DNA of 28,629 bases. It comes from a virus. Where the stretch lies: positions 1-28,629 of IMG/VR virus record IMGVR_UViG_3300032006_000062; one strand, written 5' to 3'. Position numbers and translations under genes: made by a program. How positions within the stretch are numbered: the first letter of the stretch is position 1; every line of letters starts with the position of its first letter. The notes below the pieces were generated by a model. It was given only the letters and a program-made list of their open reading frames with translations. It ran no database searches and was not told the DNA's origin. Of this stretch, positions 9,541 to 19,743 are shown one piece after another.

Positions 9541-12500
9541 TTATTTAACCACGCTTACAGTATTATTACTATTGTACATACTTCCAGCATCTACATCTGT
9601 TCCAGTTATATCTCCATATAAATCCATAGCATTTTTAATTTGTGATTTTACAGATAGACCACTATTATTAACAACAGGCATATCAAACCATAATAAGTTA
9701 TTAAAAGGTACAGCTCTCCACAAATGTAATGCTCTTTCTTTGCTCGACATTTCTCCAAATAGAATATCATGAACTAATTTTAATGGAACAATAGGAGTAC
9801 CAAACATAGATAACCCAGCTTCAATTTCGTTTTGATATTCCCATTTTGGATCCATTCCTAAAGCTGGTCTTATACCAATAGGCAACTCTGTCATAAAAGC
9901 TAGAGCTTCAAGAGTATTATTCATATCCATCTGCCAGTTTGATGCGCCAGAATATTCAGCAGAAATTAATAATTGCTCTGAAAGTGATTTATATTGCCAA
10001 GCATCAGGGTTTTTTGCCCATTGAGATAAATATGCTAATGGTATTAGTGTTGCTATACCAGCAGCAGTATGTTTTGTTCTTCCTTGCATCATAGCTAGTG
10101 TAATTTTTTGAGCAGCAGCAATTCCAAATGTTCTAAATTGAAACATAGATGATAATAATGGTCTATATGTGTGCATAGTAGAGCTGTATTTAGCTTGTAT
10201 ATCTTCAAACTCTTGTTGTAGTTTTATTGCTGATGATGTATCTCCATCTTTTTCTGCTTTTGCCCACTTTTCAGATACTCTAGCTAGCTCATTGTTCATT
10301 TGTAATCTTCTTTTTTGGTATGCTTTTGAATGTGATGTTCCTCTCCACATACCATCAAGCCACATAGGTCTTGTTGCTATTGATGGAGTCATAACTGCCA
10401 TCTGTGTTTCGTTATGTATAGCTACACCAAACTTACTTTTTAATTTTTTTGCTTTTATTCCGTCTTTCCATCCATCTGTATTAGCTGTATACATAAAGTC
10501 ATCTTCTGAAATTACATCTCCATCCTTTAAAGGTTTCTGGTCTTTGAAAGAAACTTTTTTCCAGTTAACTCCTTTTCTTTTTAAGCCAAGATCAAGTATA
10601 TCTTCTAATGTAAAACCAGAAGCATGCAATCTGGTCCAATCAGCTTGTTCTGATTTTAATATTTTGTTTCCATTTGCTGCATAACTTTTAGATAGTCGTA
10701 CAGAATCTTTAATAATAGAATCAACAGATAGGATTGTGGAATATTCTTTTGCAGCAGTAGTCCATTGGTTAAGCATGTTTAATTTAAACATTGTATTAGC
10801 ACCTTTTTCCAATGCGTTTTCTACCCAAGTTCCTTGACCAGGTACTACTCCATCATTTTGTATAAATCTTAAAGCAGCAGAGTGCATTACAGAATCAATA
10901 GCTGTTGCATGAATCCTAGCTTCTCTTTTTCCCTCTTGTAATACCTTGTTTAAACCCTCCATTTTAGATACATGTGTTTTCCACATTAATCCAAATGATC
11001 TTTTAAATCCGTGATGAGCTACAATAGTTCCAGCATCAGCAATAGCATTGATAACAAACTTACCAGCTAACAAAACGGTTGAAGCGTTCTTTAATGCTCT
11101 TGCAAAACGAGCATTTTTAGATGTAAGTTGAGGTCCAGATATTAAAGTTCCTAAAGTTCTATCTCTTAAAACTCTAGCGTTTTCTTTTGCAGCTTCTCTG
11201 CCCTCTCTTAAGACTTGTTTTTTGTCAGCGTTAGTTGTTGACATTATTAAATCATCAAAAGCATCATCAATTTCATGGAATTTTGATGTCATTGTTCTAT
11301 CACCAGCATATCTGGTCATTTCAATAGCAGTAGACATTCTTCTTATGTATTGCCTTGAAACATTAGTAACATCTAAATCAATAAATTCTTCTATCCATTC
11401 TCCTTTAAATGGTAATTGTCTGTTTAATTGGTTAACAGCATTAGGATTTACATTTCCTGTACCTTGAAAATGGCCCTCTTGATCTATAAGTTCTTGCCAT
11501 ATTTCCTCTGCCCTTTGAGAAGCTGTTTTTTCTCCTTTGGCTAGCTTACCATCAGCAGTTCTTTTTAATGCTGAGTCAGGTATTTCATCTTGTAAATCTC
11601 TTGTTGCATGATGAATAAACTTATCTTTGTTTTTAATTAGTTTTCCTGTAATCCATATACGAGTATAATAATTTGAATCCCTACCAGCTACTTTGTTTCT
11701 TTTCTTTTTTAAACTTTCTGCAAAATCTTGTAGCTTAGCAAGTCTGTTTGTTTCGTTTGTAACATTTACTTTTGCATTATCTATTTCTTCTTTAGCTGCT
11801 TTCTTTTTTCTTAAGTTTTGCAACACTTCTTTTCTTCTTGCTAATATTTCTGTTTGTCTTTCTATTTGGTTTGCAATATTTTTGTTGTTTAAAAACATTT
11901 CCAAGTTATCCATTTCAGATTTAAACTTATTCATAACAGAAGCATATCTATTTGCTGCTTCTCTAATAGGAGCTGGAGCATCATAGTCAGCATTTCTAAT
12001 AGCTCTTACTAATTCTTTATTTAAGTTTTCAAATGTATATCCTTTGTTTGCGCCTACTAATTCTTTTAATCCAGCAAACTCAATTCCTCTTTTTACTCTA
12101 GCATCTGATATACTTTTTGCATTACCATGAACAAGTTTATTCATTTTAGCATAAGCTAAATCAACAGCATCTTTAAGCTCATACATTTCCTTATACCAAT
12201 TTTTCATAGCAAGAGTATTTACAGATGGATCAGTAGCTAAACCCTCAACATTACCTCTCATTATTGTAGACATATCTCCAGCTATCTCATCTGGCATTTT
12301 AGCTATTACATTTAATATATCTAACTTGTCAGCAAATTCTGCATCATCACTTATATCTCTAACAAGAGTTTTAATTTGTTCGTATTCGCTTTGTTGTAAG
12401 AAAAATGGTCTGGTAAAATATCCTCTTAACAATCTATTACCCATAGGTACTTGTATTTTTTCTCCATCTTTTGGAACAACATATTGAACATCTCCATCTT

Positions 12501-13305
12501 TTTCTACTTTTGCACCTCTGTGTTTTAATTCTTTTAATACTTTAGGTTGATTTTTTAAATCGCCCTTAAATGTATGATCTACACCTTTTATTATATCGTT
12601 TACCAAACTCTTTGCAGACGCACTATTTAAAGTTCCTCTTAATAATTTTGCCATTGGAGGTCCTATAACACCACCTAAGAAAGCAGCAGTAGGTATTGTA
12701 TAGGCAAGTTCATCTGGGCTTGATGTTGGATCAGCTTGTATTCTTGCTATCTCATAAGGAAGAACAGTAGCTCCAGTAACACCAGCAAACTTAGGAGCAG
12801 CTTTCATAAATGTTTGTGATGCCCATCTTTGAGAACCAAGAGGGCTAAACATTAAAGGATCATTAACAGCATAAGCAAACATTTCATAAACAAGAGTTTT
12901 TATTACTCCCATGTTTTGTTCTTTATGTCTTTTAGCTGAAAGATTATCATCTATATTTTTTGCCAACATATCAAATTCATAAGAGTTACCAGCTTTAGCA
13001 AGTTCTCTTACATAGTTGTCATCCCAAATTAAGTCAGGTCTGTTTTCTTTTAAATATTCAAAGTTATCAAAATCAGGATCAAGACCAGGATTATCTGGAC
13101 TTAAAGCTATAGACCAATCAGTTAATGTTTCATCTAATAAATGAGATTCAAAAACAGCACCTATATCTGACCATTGTTTTTCTTCCCTACCATCAAATGT
13201 AAATTCTTTTCTGTAAAAATCTGGCATATTATTTTGAGCTATTGGTCTTGATTGATCTTGACCATAACCTAAAGTAATAAAATTTATTTCTTTTTCATCC
13301 ATCAT
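9541..13305 (-). CDS. Internal virion protein of the gp16 type, putative DNA-ejection protein (1254 aa)
   Basis: This is the largest of three consecutive genes in the position of T7 genes 14-15-16, between tail tubular protein B and the tail fibre. The protein has a hydrophobic region at about residues 198-218 (TIPTAAFLGGVIGPPMAKLL), a long charged coiled coil at about 450-550, another hydrophobic stretch at about 740-757 (LLAGKFVINAIADAGTIV) and one near 1075-1090 (TAAGIATLIPLAYLSQWA). Alternating membrane-active and helical parts fit an ejected protein that forms the periplasmic or inner-membrane channel for DNA entry. No lytic-transglycosylase catalytic motif was seen at the N-terminus, unlike T7 gp16. 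It starts within the stop of the upstream gene (ATGA). Confidence 0.75.
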   Translation of the reverse strand: MMDEKEINFITLGYGQDQSRPIAQNNMPDFYRKEFTFDGREEKQWSDIGAVFESHLLDETLTDWSIALSPDNPGLDPDFDNFEYLKENRPDLIWDDNYVRELAKAGNSYEFDMLAKNIDDNLSAKRHKEQNMGVIKTLVYEMFAYAVNDPLMFSPLGSQRWASQTFMKAAPKFAGVTGATVLPYEIARIQADPTSSPDELAYTIPTAAFLGGVIGPPMAKLLRGTLNSASAKSLVNDIIKGVDHTFKGDLKNQPKVLKELKHRGAKVEKDGDVQYVVPKDGEKIQVPMGNRLLRGYFTRPFFLQQSEYEQIKTLVRDISDDAEFADKLDILNVIAKMPDEIAGDMSTIMRGNVEGLATDPSVNTLAMKNWYKEMYELKDAVDLAYAKMNKLVHGNAKSISDARVKRGIEFAGLKELVGANKGYTFENLNKELVRAIRNADYDAPAPIREAANRYASVMNKFKSEMDNLEMFLNNKNIANQIERQTEILARRKEVLQNLRKKKAAKEEIDNAKVNVTNETNRLAKLQDFAESLKKKRNKVAGRDSNYYTRIWITGKLIKNKDKFIHHATRDLQDEIPDSALKRTADGKLAKGEKTASQRAEEIWQELIDQEGHFQGTGNVNPNAVNQLNRQLPFKGEWIEEFIDLDVTNVSRQYIRRMSTAIEMTRYAGDRTMTSKFHEIDDAFDDLIMSTTNADKKQVLREGREAAKENARVLRDRTLGTLISGPQLTSKNARFARALKNASTVLLAGKFVINAIADAGTIVAHHGFKRSFGLMWKTHVSKMEGLNKVLQEGKREARIHATAIDSVMHSAALRFIQNDGVVPGQGTWVENALEKGANTMFKLNMLNQWTTAAKEYSTILSVDSIIKDSVRLSKSYAANGNKILKSEQADWTRLHASGFTLEDILDLGLKRKGVNWKKVSFKDQKPLKDGDVISEDDFMYTANTDGWKDGIKAKKLKSKFGVAIHNETQMAVMTPSIATRPMWLDGMWRGTSHSKAYQKRRLQMNNELARVSEKWAKAEKDGDTSSAIKLQQEFEDIQAKYSSTMHTYRPLLSSMFQFRTFGIAAAQKITLAMMQGRTKHTAAGIATLIPLAYLSQWAKNPDAWQYKSLSEQLLISAEYSGASNWQMDMNNTLEALAFMTELPIGIRPALGMDPKWEYQNEIEAGLSMFGTPIVPLKLVHDILFGEMSSKERALHLWRAVPFNNLLWFDMPVVNNSGLSVKSQIKNAMDLYGDITGTDVDAGSMYNSNNTVSVVK

Positions 13306-15845
13306 AATCCTGGTGTTAATATTTTTCCTATTTTTAATGACTCTGCATCAGCTTGTGTTTGATCTATTAAGGTTTCTACTTCTCGGTATCTTTCTTCCCA
13401 TGCTGAATTTAATAGTTTTTCTCTTTTAGGAGCATAGTGTATAGCTAATGGTTCACCATTTTTTTTAAGAATAGGACTCCAATCTCCATAAGGATTTTTT
13501 ACCATAGGATAATAAACATTACCTAAAGTTATTTCTCCAGTTTCTAAATCTTCATAATTAGCTTGTGTCGTATAACCAAACCTTATGTCTTTGCCAAACT
13601 CTAAATCCTTAATATCTGTATCTGTTTGCAAATCAATTTCATTTAATATCTTTTTGCCATGTGTTGATATATTAAAACCACCTACTGTTATAGAATGATT
13701 TTTTGGTATAACACCCAAAAATGACATAGGATCAATAGTATATATTCTTTCAACCTCATCTCTTACATAAGCCTGTGCATCTTCTACCGAGCTTCCGTTA
13801 AGAAGTTGTTGCTTAAAAGTTCTTTCCATATAGTTTTTTAAACCATTATCTGTTAACAAAAATCTATTCATAGCGCTTTGTATTTCTTTATCACCAAACC
13901 ATTTTGGTAAAGTTTTTCCTTTATCATCTCTTACAGTACCTAAGTTTACATAAGGATTTCCAAATGTTGGATCACCACCAGTTGATACTTCTAAATTGAA
14001 AAAGATTTTTTTAGCTGTGGATATATCAATATCATTTACATCGTCTATATCAAGTATATCTAAAAATGTAATATCCTTTAATTTAATTGGTTTGTTGTTT
14101 AATTCTATTTGCACATCTTCATTTATATTAAGTTCAGGAGGATTAGTAACTTCTGCGAATATTTCTAAATCGCTAACATCACTTCTATTCAATGTAGCAT
14201 TTCTGTATCTGCTTGCTATTGGGGCAAGTACATCTTTCATCTCAGAATAAAATAAACTTCCTGTATCTAGTCTTGCACCTCCTATCTTAAACTTATTTTG
14301 AATATCTAATATAAATGGCATAGCAACATTAAAATTTTCTGGGCTACTGTTTATCCATGATATAAAGTTTCTTTTATTTTTTTGATCAATAGTTAATCCT
14401 CTATACATTTTGTGGAATATGCTTTGTTCATTTCCTATTAATAATTCAAATTGATAGTTAGATAAAATTTGTGCATCTGATAATCCAGCATTTCTATTTG
14501 CCTCAACATAGTTCACCATTTCTCCATCTATTTCTACCTCAACATCACTTATATCGTCTAATGTCATATTAGATACACCAGCAAAATAAGCATCAGAGTA
14601 TTCATGTATCTTTGTTGTTGTTTCTTCTGGAAGATTGGCGTCTGTTATTCTGCCACCACCATCTATTATATTATTTACAGTTCCAATAATTGTAGAAAAA
14701 TCATGATTGTCTACTTCTTCTCTTAGTCTTGTTTCTAAGCTGGTTCTAAAAGCGGAAAAATCATTTAAGCCAGAAATATCAGGATGGGCCTGAGAAACTT
14801 TATTGTAACCAAAGACTGTTACCATTTCTCCATCTATTTCTACCTGAATATCATTTCTTGCTCCTTGATCAACCCAAGATTCTATAGCTTTTTTTGCTGG
14901 TCCTGTTGCTATTCTATGTATTTTTACTATTGAATTTGTATGATACTCAAACAAATCTCCTTGCACTCTTTTTATTTGATCTAGGGATATTATTTCTCTA
15001 CGATTTGGGTCCTGTTTTTTAAAATGATCTACTATTGTTATGTATTCATCGTATGCGTTATCAAAATTTATAATTCTATTTGTTTCTTCGTTTACCCTTA
15101 AAGAGCTATTAAATTTTGCTATATGGCTTTGCCCTATTTCATTTTGTTTTTTAATATAGTTATCTTTAGCTGCGTTGTTTGTTTCTGTTTCTATTCCTTT
15201 ATCAAAAGAAACTAAATTGTCTGTATAGTTTTTTATTCTTGCTTCTTCAAAAGCTGGGTTAAGCTTAATACCCTCCTTTAGTTTAAGGCTTAATGTACCA
15301 TCATCATTTTCTACTTCTATTAAACCATATAATTCTAAAAGATTTTTCTTAACGCTTGATTTAAATTTTTTAAGAGCATCTAATCTTCCTCTCCCATCTA
15401 ACGCAAGATACTTATCTGTGCTATTCATGTGATAAAACTCTGATATACTCGTATTTGTAAGATTCGCACCTTTACTTATTATTACTGATTCACCTAAACT
15501 TAATTCGCCATAACCTAATGAGCCAATAGCACTCCTTGTCCAGTTACTTACTTGAGTTGAATCTACCTTAAGCATTTCGTCTAATACACTTTGCGCTCCA
15601 GGAACATCGCCTAGCTTTACAGAGTTTTGTATGTCTGTATACATTAGCTTTAAATCATCTTCTGTTTCTTGATCTTGTCTTGTAACTCTATTGTTTTCTG
15701 CTGTTATTAATTTATCAACAGTAGAAGAAGTGATTTGCCCTAAACCTTGTAAGGACTGACTTACATAATTTGCTGATGAGGCTTTAGCAATACCAATGTT
15801 TCCTACAGAAGATTTATATCTTTTACTATCTTTTTGTAGAGCCAT
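13302..15845 (-). CDS. Internal virion protein of the gp15 type (847 aa)
   Basis: This is a large soluble, mostly helical, charged protein encoded between the gp14-like and gp16-like genes, which is the position of T7 gp15, a core protein ejected into the cell. The first ~60 residues (SANYVSQSLQGLGQITSST and on) resemble the start of such core proteins; sequence similarity beyond this is not recognised. An 8-residue peptide, VEIDGEMV, occurs twice (about residues 334-341 and 436-443) and is encoded by a perfect 25-bp direct repeat. The start overlaps the preceding stop by one base. Assignment rests mainly on gene order and size. Confidence 0.72.
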   Translation of the reverse strand: MALQKDSKRYKSSVGNIGIAKASSANYVSQSLQGLGQITSSTVDKLITAENNRVTRQDQETEDDLKLMYTDIQNSVKLGDVPGAQSVLDEMLKVDSTQVSNWTRSAIGSLGYGELSLGESVIISKGANLTNTSISEFYHMNSTDKYLALDGRGRLDALKKFKSSVKKNLLELYGLIEVENDDGTLSLKLKEGIKLNPAFEEARIKNYTDNLVSFDKGIETETNNAAKDNYIKKQNEIGQSHIAKFNSSLRVNEETNRIINFDNAYDEYITIVDHFKKQDPNRREIISLDQIKRVQGDLFEYHTNSIVKIHRIATGPAKKAIESWVDQGARNDIQVEIDGEMVTVFGYNKVSQAHPDISGLNDFSAFRTSLETRLREEVDNHDFSTIIGTVNNIIDGGGRITDANLPEETTTKIHEYSDAYFAGVSNMTLDDISDVEVEIDGEMVNYVEANRNAGLSDAQILSNYQFELLIGNEQSIFHKMYRGLTIDQKNKRNFISWINSSPENFNVAMPFILDIQNKFKIGGARLDTGSLFYSEMKDVLAPIASRYRNATLNRSDVSDLEIFAEVTNPPELNINEDVQIELNNKPIKLKDITFLDILDIDDVNDIDISTAKKIFFNLEVSTGGDPTFGNPYVNLGTVRDDKGKTLPKWFGDKEIQSAMNRFLLTDNGLKNYMERTFKQQLLNGSSVEDAQAYVRDEVERIYTIDPMSFLGVIPKNHSITVGGFNISTHGKKILNEIDLQTDTDIKDLEFGKDIRFGYTTQANYEDLETGEITLGNVYYPMVKNPYGDWSPILKKNGEPLAIHYAPKREKLLNSAWEERYREVETLIDQTQADAESLKIGKILTPGL

Positions 15846-16318
15846 TATCCTGTACCTCTAGGATGAAACTTAGATTTTTTAATATATTTTGCACCATATA
15901 CATCCGCACCACCTTGAATTGCATAACCACCCATTTGTATTAAACTAGCTGTTCTTGCTTGTTTTATTTCTTGTCTTGCAATTCTAATTTGTCTTTGAGA
16001 TGCGTCTTGATTTAAAGCTAAAGATGTTTGTCCAGCTGCAACATCCATAGCAGCAACCCTATCGCCCTCATCTAAAGTTGCTTCAAAAGATTCTCCACCA
16101 GATGACTGAGCTAAATTGTATGCTTTCACATCTAATGCTTGTCCTACAATAGCATTTTGTTCTTCTGCATTACGAAGAATACTATTTTCAAAATCTATTC
16201 TTGCCTGTTCTTGCTGAGCTTTACCTTGATACTTTGCTTGTTGGTAACCCATATAAGCACCAAGAATATTAAAGCCAGCAGATACGCCCATCAAAGACAT
16301 CATAATTGTTGGGTCCAT
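15845..16318 (-). CDS. Internal virion protein of the gp14 type (157 aa)
   Basis: The protein opens with a hydrophobic helix (MMSLMGVSAGFNILGAYMGY), followed by a long Gln/Ala/Glu-rich helix (QAKYQGKAQQEQARIDFENS) and a second Ala-rich helical part ending in a basic tail. This layout and size match T7 gp14-like proteins (internal virion protein B), which are ejected first and insert in the outer membrane. It directly follows tail tubular protein B (TAATG overlap) and precedes the gp15-like gene, as in T7-type genomes. Confidence 0.8.
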   Translation of the reverse strand: MDPTIMMSLMGVSAGFNILGAYMGYQQAKYQGKAQQEQARIDFENSILRNAEEQNAIVGQALDVKAYNLAQSSGGESFEATLDEGDRVAAMDVAAGQTSLALNQDASQRQIRIARQEIKQARTASLIQMGGYAIQGGADVYGAKYIKKSKFHPRGTG

Positions 16319-18813
16319 TATATTGTTACCTCACTTACTAATTGCATTACTCCACATGATGCTGGTAATGTCTGTGTTATTTGAATTGTTGGGTCCTGAG
16401 AATAACCTAACAATCTAAAATCCTGTTTGCCATCTACTCTAGCTGGGTCCTGTTGTATAAGGCCAGATGCAGTAGTCCTGTTAAATAATGTCTTACCATT
16501 AACAGACATTGACAATGCTCCCTCAGTTTCTACTTTCACTCTTGTTATTCTCCTCATCTTACCAGTTAGTTCATAGCCCGGATATTGATAATCTACTGGC
16601 ATAGTTTCCAAGTTCATAAAATATGAATATCCTATATATGCTTTATCACCATTTGATAAGTTCAGCAAATTTGAATCCAATGTTCCTGTACCTGATACAG
16701 TTTGTGTTCCTCTGTAAGAGCCGTCATTTTTGATTACATGGACAGTTTTGTTATAATGATGTGCTGGTATACCTGAGATTGTATTATTGGCTACAGTAAC
16801 CTCGTATGCGTCATCTAGGTGACATTCATTTGTAGAGTCTATCTCATCAAAGTTTGTAAACTTCTCTAAAGAGATAACTCCATTTCTATCTGTAACCCAA
16901 AATATATTCTCGTTAACAGCACACATAGACATAACTTTATCTAGGTAACCATCTGAACCATCTGTTTGTCCTGACGCATCCCATAGTACCCATCCAAGTA
17001 TAGATTCAGATAGAACAGTATGACATACAGCTACAGTACCATCTGTGTTTACAAAGAAAATATATTCCTCAGGTCTGGTATCAGAACCACCGAAGCTACA
17101 TATATCGATAGGAGTATTAATAAGATGGCTAGACCGTATGGAAACATCTCTTGGTGCAAAAGCTCCAGCAGATACTCTTTCCAAATCTCTAACAGTTCTA
17201 CCGTTCCTTTGTACATAAAAAGTGTTACCATTACATATATGAGGATTAGTTCGTGTTGATCCATAGCCTGTCATCCTTTCGATTTGAATATTCGTTGGAG
17301 TGAGAGGAGTACCAGCATCTTGTATAACAAGAAACTCTCCACCACTTGTAAGTATTTCTAATCCTTTGTTTGACACAATATGATATATTTCGTTTAATTG
17401 ATTTGATGCTACAATAGTTTGGACACTATCATTGTCCGCAGCATTACCCACATCAAAGTTATAGTAATCTCCTGACTGTGAACCGAATAAAGCATCTGGT
17501 TGATTTGTTGTTCCACCAAACCATAATCTATTTTGATGGAATGTTATTGCTCTTGGATAACCATTTCTTGAACAGAATGATTGTTCTTTCCATTCTCTTG
17601 ATGGTGGCAGATTAGCTCCAGTAATCTTAACTCCAGCTCCTCCAAAATCTCTGGACCCATTACCATTAGGATCAGTATTAGCTGATGTTCCTGTATATCC
17701 AGTTACTTCATGTGATGAGTTGTATACTGCCCATGCAGATATAGCATTAGTACCTACACTAAATCCTGTTGCTACATTATAAGTACTACCTCCAGGCAAG
17801 AAGAATCCAAAGTTACCAGCACCTTGCGATATGTTTATTGTTGTATCTGATCCAATCATAAAGTGATCGTCATCAATAACCCTTTGTATTTGGAAGTTAC
17901 CATTAAGTCCTGATCTTTGTATAAGACCTGGCTCTCCAGCAAATCCAGTTAAAGACAATGTATCACCAGCTTTAAAGCCATGATTAACTAATGTAACCTC
18001 TACTGTATTTTCTCCAGCAGTAGACCTAAATGGATTTAATGGTAGCTCTATTTCAAGTCTGTCTTTTACAATACCATTAGCTTCTGTACCATTTAATACT
18101 GTATGTATCTCTATTTCCTTACCATGCCATAGTATTGACTCCTTGTTAGTAGCCATGCTACTTGTAAAAAAAGAATCACTAGCAAGTAAACTAATGTCAC
18201 CAACATTGGAGCTAGGTTTAATGGTAACATCACTACTTGCTAGCTTTGAGTAGGGTTGATAGATTTCATATAAGTCTACTGTTCCACCATTACCAGTATA
18301 TGTAAATTGTGTCACATTAGATGATTTCTTAAATTCTAATTTCTTTGCAGTAAATGAAGATGAACTTACTCTCTCTACTATAATAGGATTAAATGATTCA
18401 TGGGTAAAAATAAATGTGTCGGCTTGTTGGGCGTATGTAAACTCATGTATGTTGTTTGCATCAATAGGTATAGCTGGAGTTGTTGATCCATCTGTATAGT
18501 TGTTGATAGTTGATATAGGTGTTTGACTTGTTACATCATACACAACAATCTTACCTATTTGAAATAAGAAAAGATATTCTTGTGTTTCATTAAATACAAA
18601 TGGTTCTACTCTAGCATGAGTAGTAGTACCAGTTAATTCATCCCAATGTAGAGTGCCTGGCCTCCTGAATACTGATCCTTGTGATGTTATTAAAGCATTT
18701 CTAAGTTTTTGACAGCCAGCAGCATAAGCTGGTTGGTCTGTCCTTGCTTTCATACGAGGATCTAATTCGCCTACAGTAAAATCTGTTTGTACAAATTTTA
18801 TCTTTTTAGCCAT
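16318..18813 (-). CDS. Tail tubular protein B, gp12-like nozzle protein (831 aa)
   Basis: The N-terminus (FTVGELDPRMKARTDQPAY followed by GCQKLRNAL and GSVFRRPG) is characteristic of T7 gp12-like proteins that build the tail nozzle. Length is close to the family norm (~790 aa in T7). The body is beta-rich, with the typical FHQNRLWFGGT segment around residues 430-445. It starts by TAATG overlap with the tail tubular protein A gene and has AGGAGA upstream. Role: hexameric tail tip through which DNA passes and to which fibres bind. Confidence 0.93.
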   Translation of the reverse strand: MAKKIKFVQTDFTVGELDPRMKARTDQPAYAAGCQKLRNALITSQGSVFRRPGTLHWDELTGTTTHARVEPFVFNETQEYLFLFQIGKIVVYDVTSQTPISTINNYTDGSTTPAIPIDANNIHEFTYAQQADTFIFTHESFNPIIVERVSSSSFTAKKLEFKKSSNVTQFTYTGNGGTVDLYEIYQPYSKLASSDVTIKPSSNVGDISLLASDSFFTSSMATNKESILWHGKEIEIHTVLNGTEANGIVKDRLEIELPLNPFRSTAGENTVEVTLVNHGFKAGDTLSLTGFAGEPGLIQRSGLNGNFQIQRVIDDDHFMIGSDTTINISQGAGNFGFFLPGGSTYNVATGFSVGTNAISAWAVYNSSHEVTGYTGTSANTDPNGNGSRDFGGAGVKITGANLPPSREWKEQSFCSRNGYPRAITFHQNRLWFGGTTNQPDALFGSQSGDYYNFDVGNAADNDSVQTIVASNQLNEIYHIVSNKGLEILTSGGEFLVIQDAGTPLTPTNIQIERMTGYGSTRTNPHICNGNTFYVQRNGRTVRDLERVSAGAFAPRDVSIRSSHLINTPIDICSFGGSDTRPEEYIFFVNTDGTVAVCHTVLSESILGWVLWDASGQTDGSDGYLDKVMSMCAVNENIFWVTDRNGVISLEKFTNFDEIDSTNECHLDDAYEVTVANNTISGIPAHHYNKTVHVIKNDGSYRGTQTVSGTGTLDSNLLNLSNGDKAYIGYSYFMNLETMPVDYQYPGYELTGKMRRITRVKVETEGALSMSVNGKTLFNRTTASGLIQQDPARVDGKQDFRLLGYSQDPTIQITQTLPASCGVMQLVSEVTI

Positions 18814-19439
18814 TAGAATCTCCTAGCAAGTGTCCGTGAGTTACCTCTAAACTTAGCAAATCTATCCATTCTTAATCTCTCAGATGTAGTTTGTTGGGCG
18901 TCTACATTCCTTGCTATTAAATATTGTCTTTGTGCTTTTTCTTCAAAGAGTGCTGATTTGTTTTCATCTTCTGCTATTGCTCCAGCAAATACAGATGCTA
19001 AATGAAATTGTAATGCTGTAATAAAGTATGGTGGAAATGTAGTTGTGTCTGGTCTATATGTATATTCAGCTATAACTTTGTCATTAACACCAGCATTACA
19101 GAATAACTTCTCTGTAAATATTTCGTATTGTATTGGGTTACCATTAACAGTAACGCCATGTATCATAATTGATTCTTGTGGTATTTGATAAGCAGCATCA
19201 TACCTATCATCATCTATTGGAGTTTCTGTTAGCCTTGATAACTGTGTTATGTTTGAGGCAAACCTCCATCGTGTCTGTGTGAGAGCTGTTCTTACAATAT
19301 CTTCATACAGATTCTGTGCTACTTGGGATTCAGTTGTTGTTCCAGAAAACGACGAAATCGGTGATGCACCGATTAGAACCAATCCTCTTGAGGCTATGTC
19401 TATGTCACTCCCTGAGGGAGTTGATGTTGTTGTTGTCAT
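18813..19439 (-). CDS. Tail tubular protein A, gp11-like adaptor (208 aa)
   Basis: Residues 12-60 contain the family signature of gp11/gp4-type adaptors: DIASRGLVLIGASPISSF followed by a helix ending QTRWRFA. Size matches T7 gp11 (~196 aa). It forms the ring below the portal. The ATG at 19439 has no recognisable Shine-Dalgarno; it lies just 7 bases after a strong stem-loop (19447-19479), so initiation may be leaderless on a processed mRNA or otherwise unusual. It is directly followed by tail tubular protein B. Confidence 0.92.
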   Translation of the reverse strand: MTTTTSTPSGSDIDIASRGLVLIGASPISSFSGTTTESQVAQNLYEDIVRTALTQTRWRFASNITQLSRLTETPIDDDRYDAAYQIPQESIMIHGVTVNGNPIQYEIFTEKLFCNAGVNDKVIAEYTYRPDTTTFPPYFITALQFHLASVFAGAIAEDENKSALFEEKAQRQYLIARNVDAQQTTSERLRMDRFAKFRGNSRTLARRF

Positions 19440-19446
19440 ATTAATT

Positions 19447-19479
19447 ATAGGGGTAGCTGCGAACGCTCACTACCCCTAT
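19447..19479 (-). terminator. Strong stem-loop between capsid and tail genes (terminator or mRNA-processing hairpin)
   Basis: A perfect 10-bp stem, ATAGGGGTAG with CTACCCCTAT, encloses a 13-base loop. On the minus strand it is followed by AATTAATATG rather than a U-run, while on the plus strand it is followed by CCTTTTT. The site corresponds to the position of the T7 terminator after gene 10, so it may reduce transcription after the capsid genes or protect/process the mRNA 3' end. Confidence 0.55.
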
Positions 19480-19488
19480 CCTTTTTGG

Positions 19489-19734
19489 TTAAGCTAACGC
19501 AGTAGTTGTTACGGTTGTGTTGCCAGTAGTTGATGAAACTGTAATTACATCAACAGCAGCAGTACCTCCAGTAGCTGAAACAACAAGAATAATATCAAAT
19601 TGTTTCAAATTGTTAGTAACATCATTAAAATAACCAGATGTCGTAATAGTACCAATCGCATCAGCTGATTTGTAATACCAAATAGCTGGTGAAGTACCAC
19701 CGACTTTTTTCAATTCTGAGTCTGATAAAGCCAT
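19489..19734 (-). CDS. Small capsid-associated protein, decoration/head-fibre-like (81 aa)
   Basis: This gene directly follows the major capsid gene, with AGGAG overlapping the capsid stop region. The sequence (IWYYKSADAIGTITTSGYF then LKQFDIILVVSA) matches a small beta-domain pattern found in phage head-decoration or head-fibre proteins, where W.Y...DA..T....GYF is followed by L..GD.I. The product is neutral and Thr/Val-rich at its C-terminus. Function is by pattern and neighbourhood, not a catalytic motif. Confidence 0.7.
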   Translation of the reverse strand: MALSDSELKKVGGTSPAIWYYKSADAIGTITTSGYFNDVTNNLKQFDIILVVSATGGTAAVDVITVSSTTGNTTVTTTALA

Positions 19735-19743
19735 GTTTTACTC

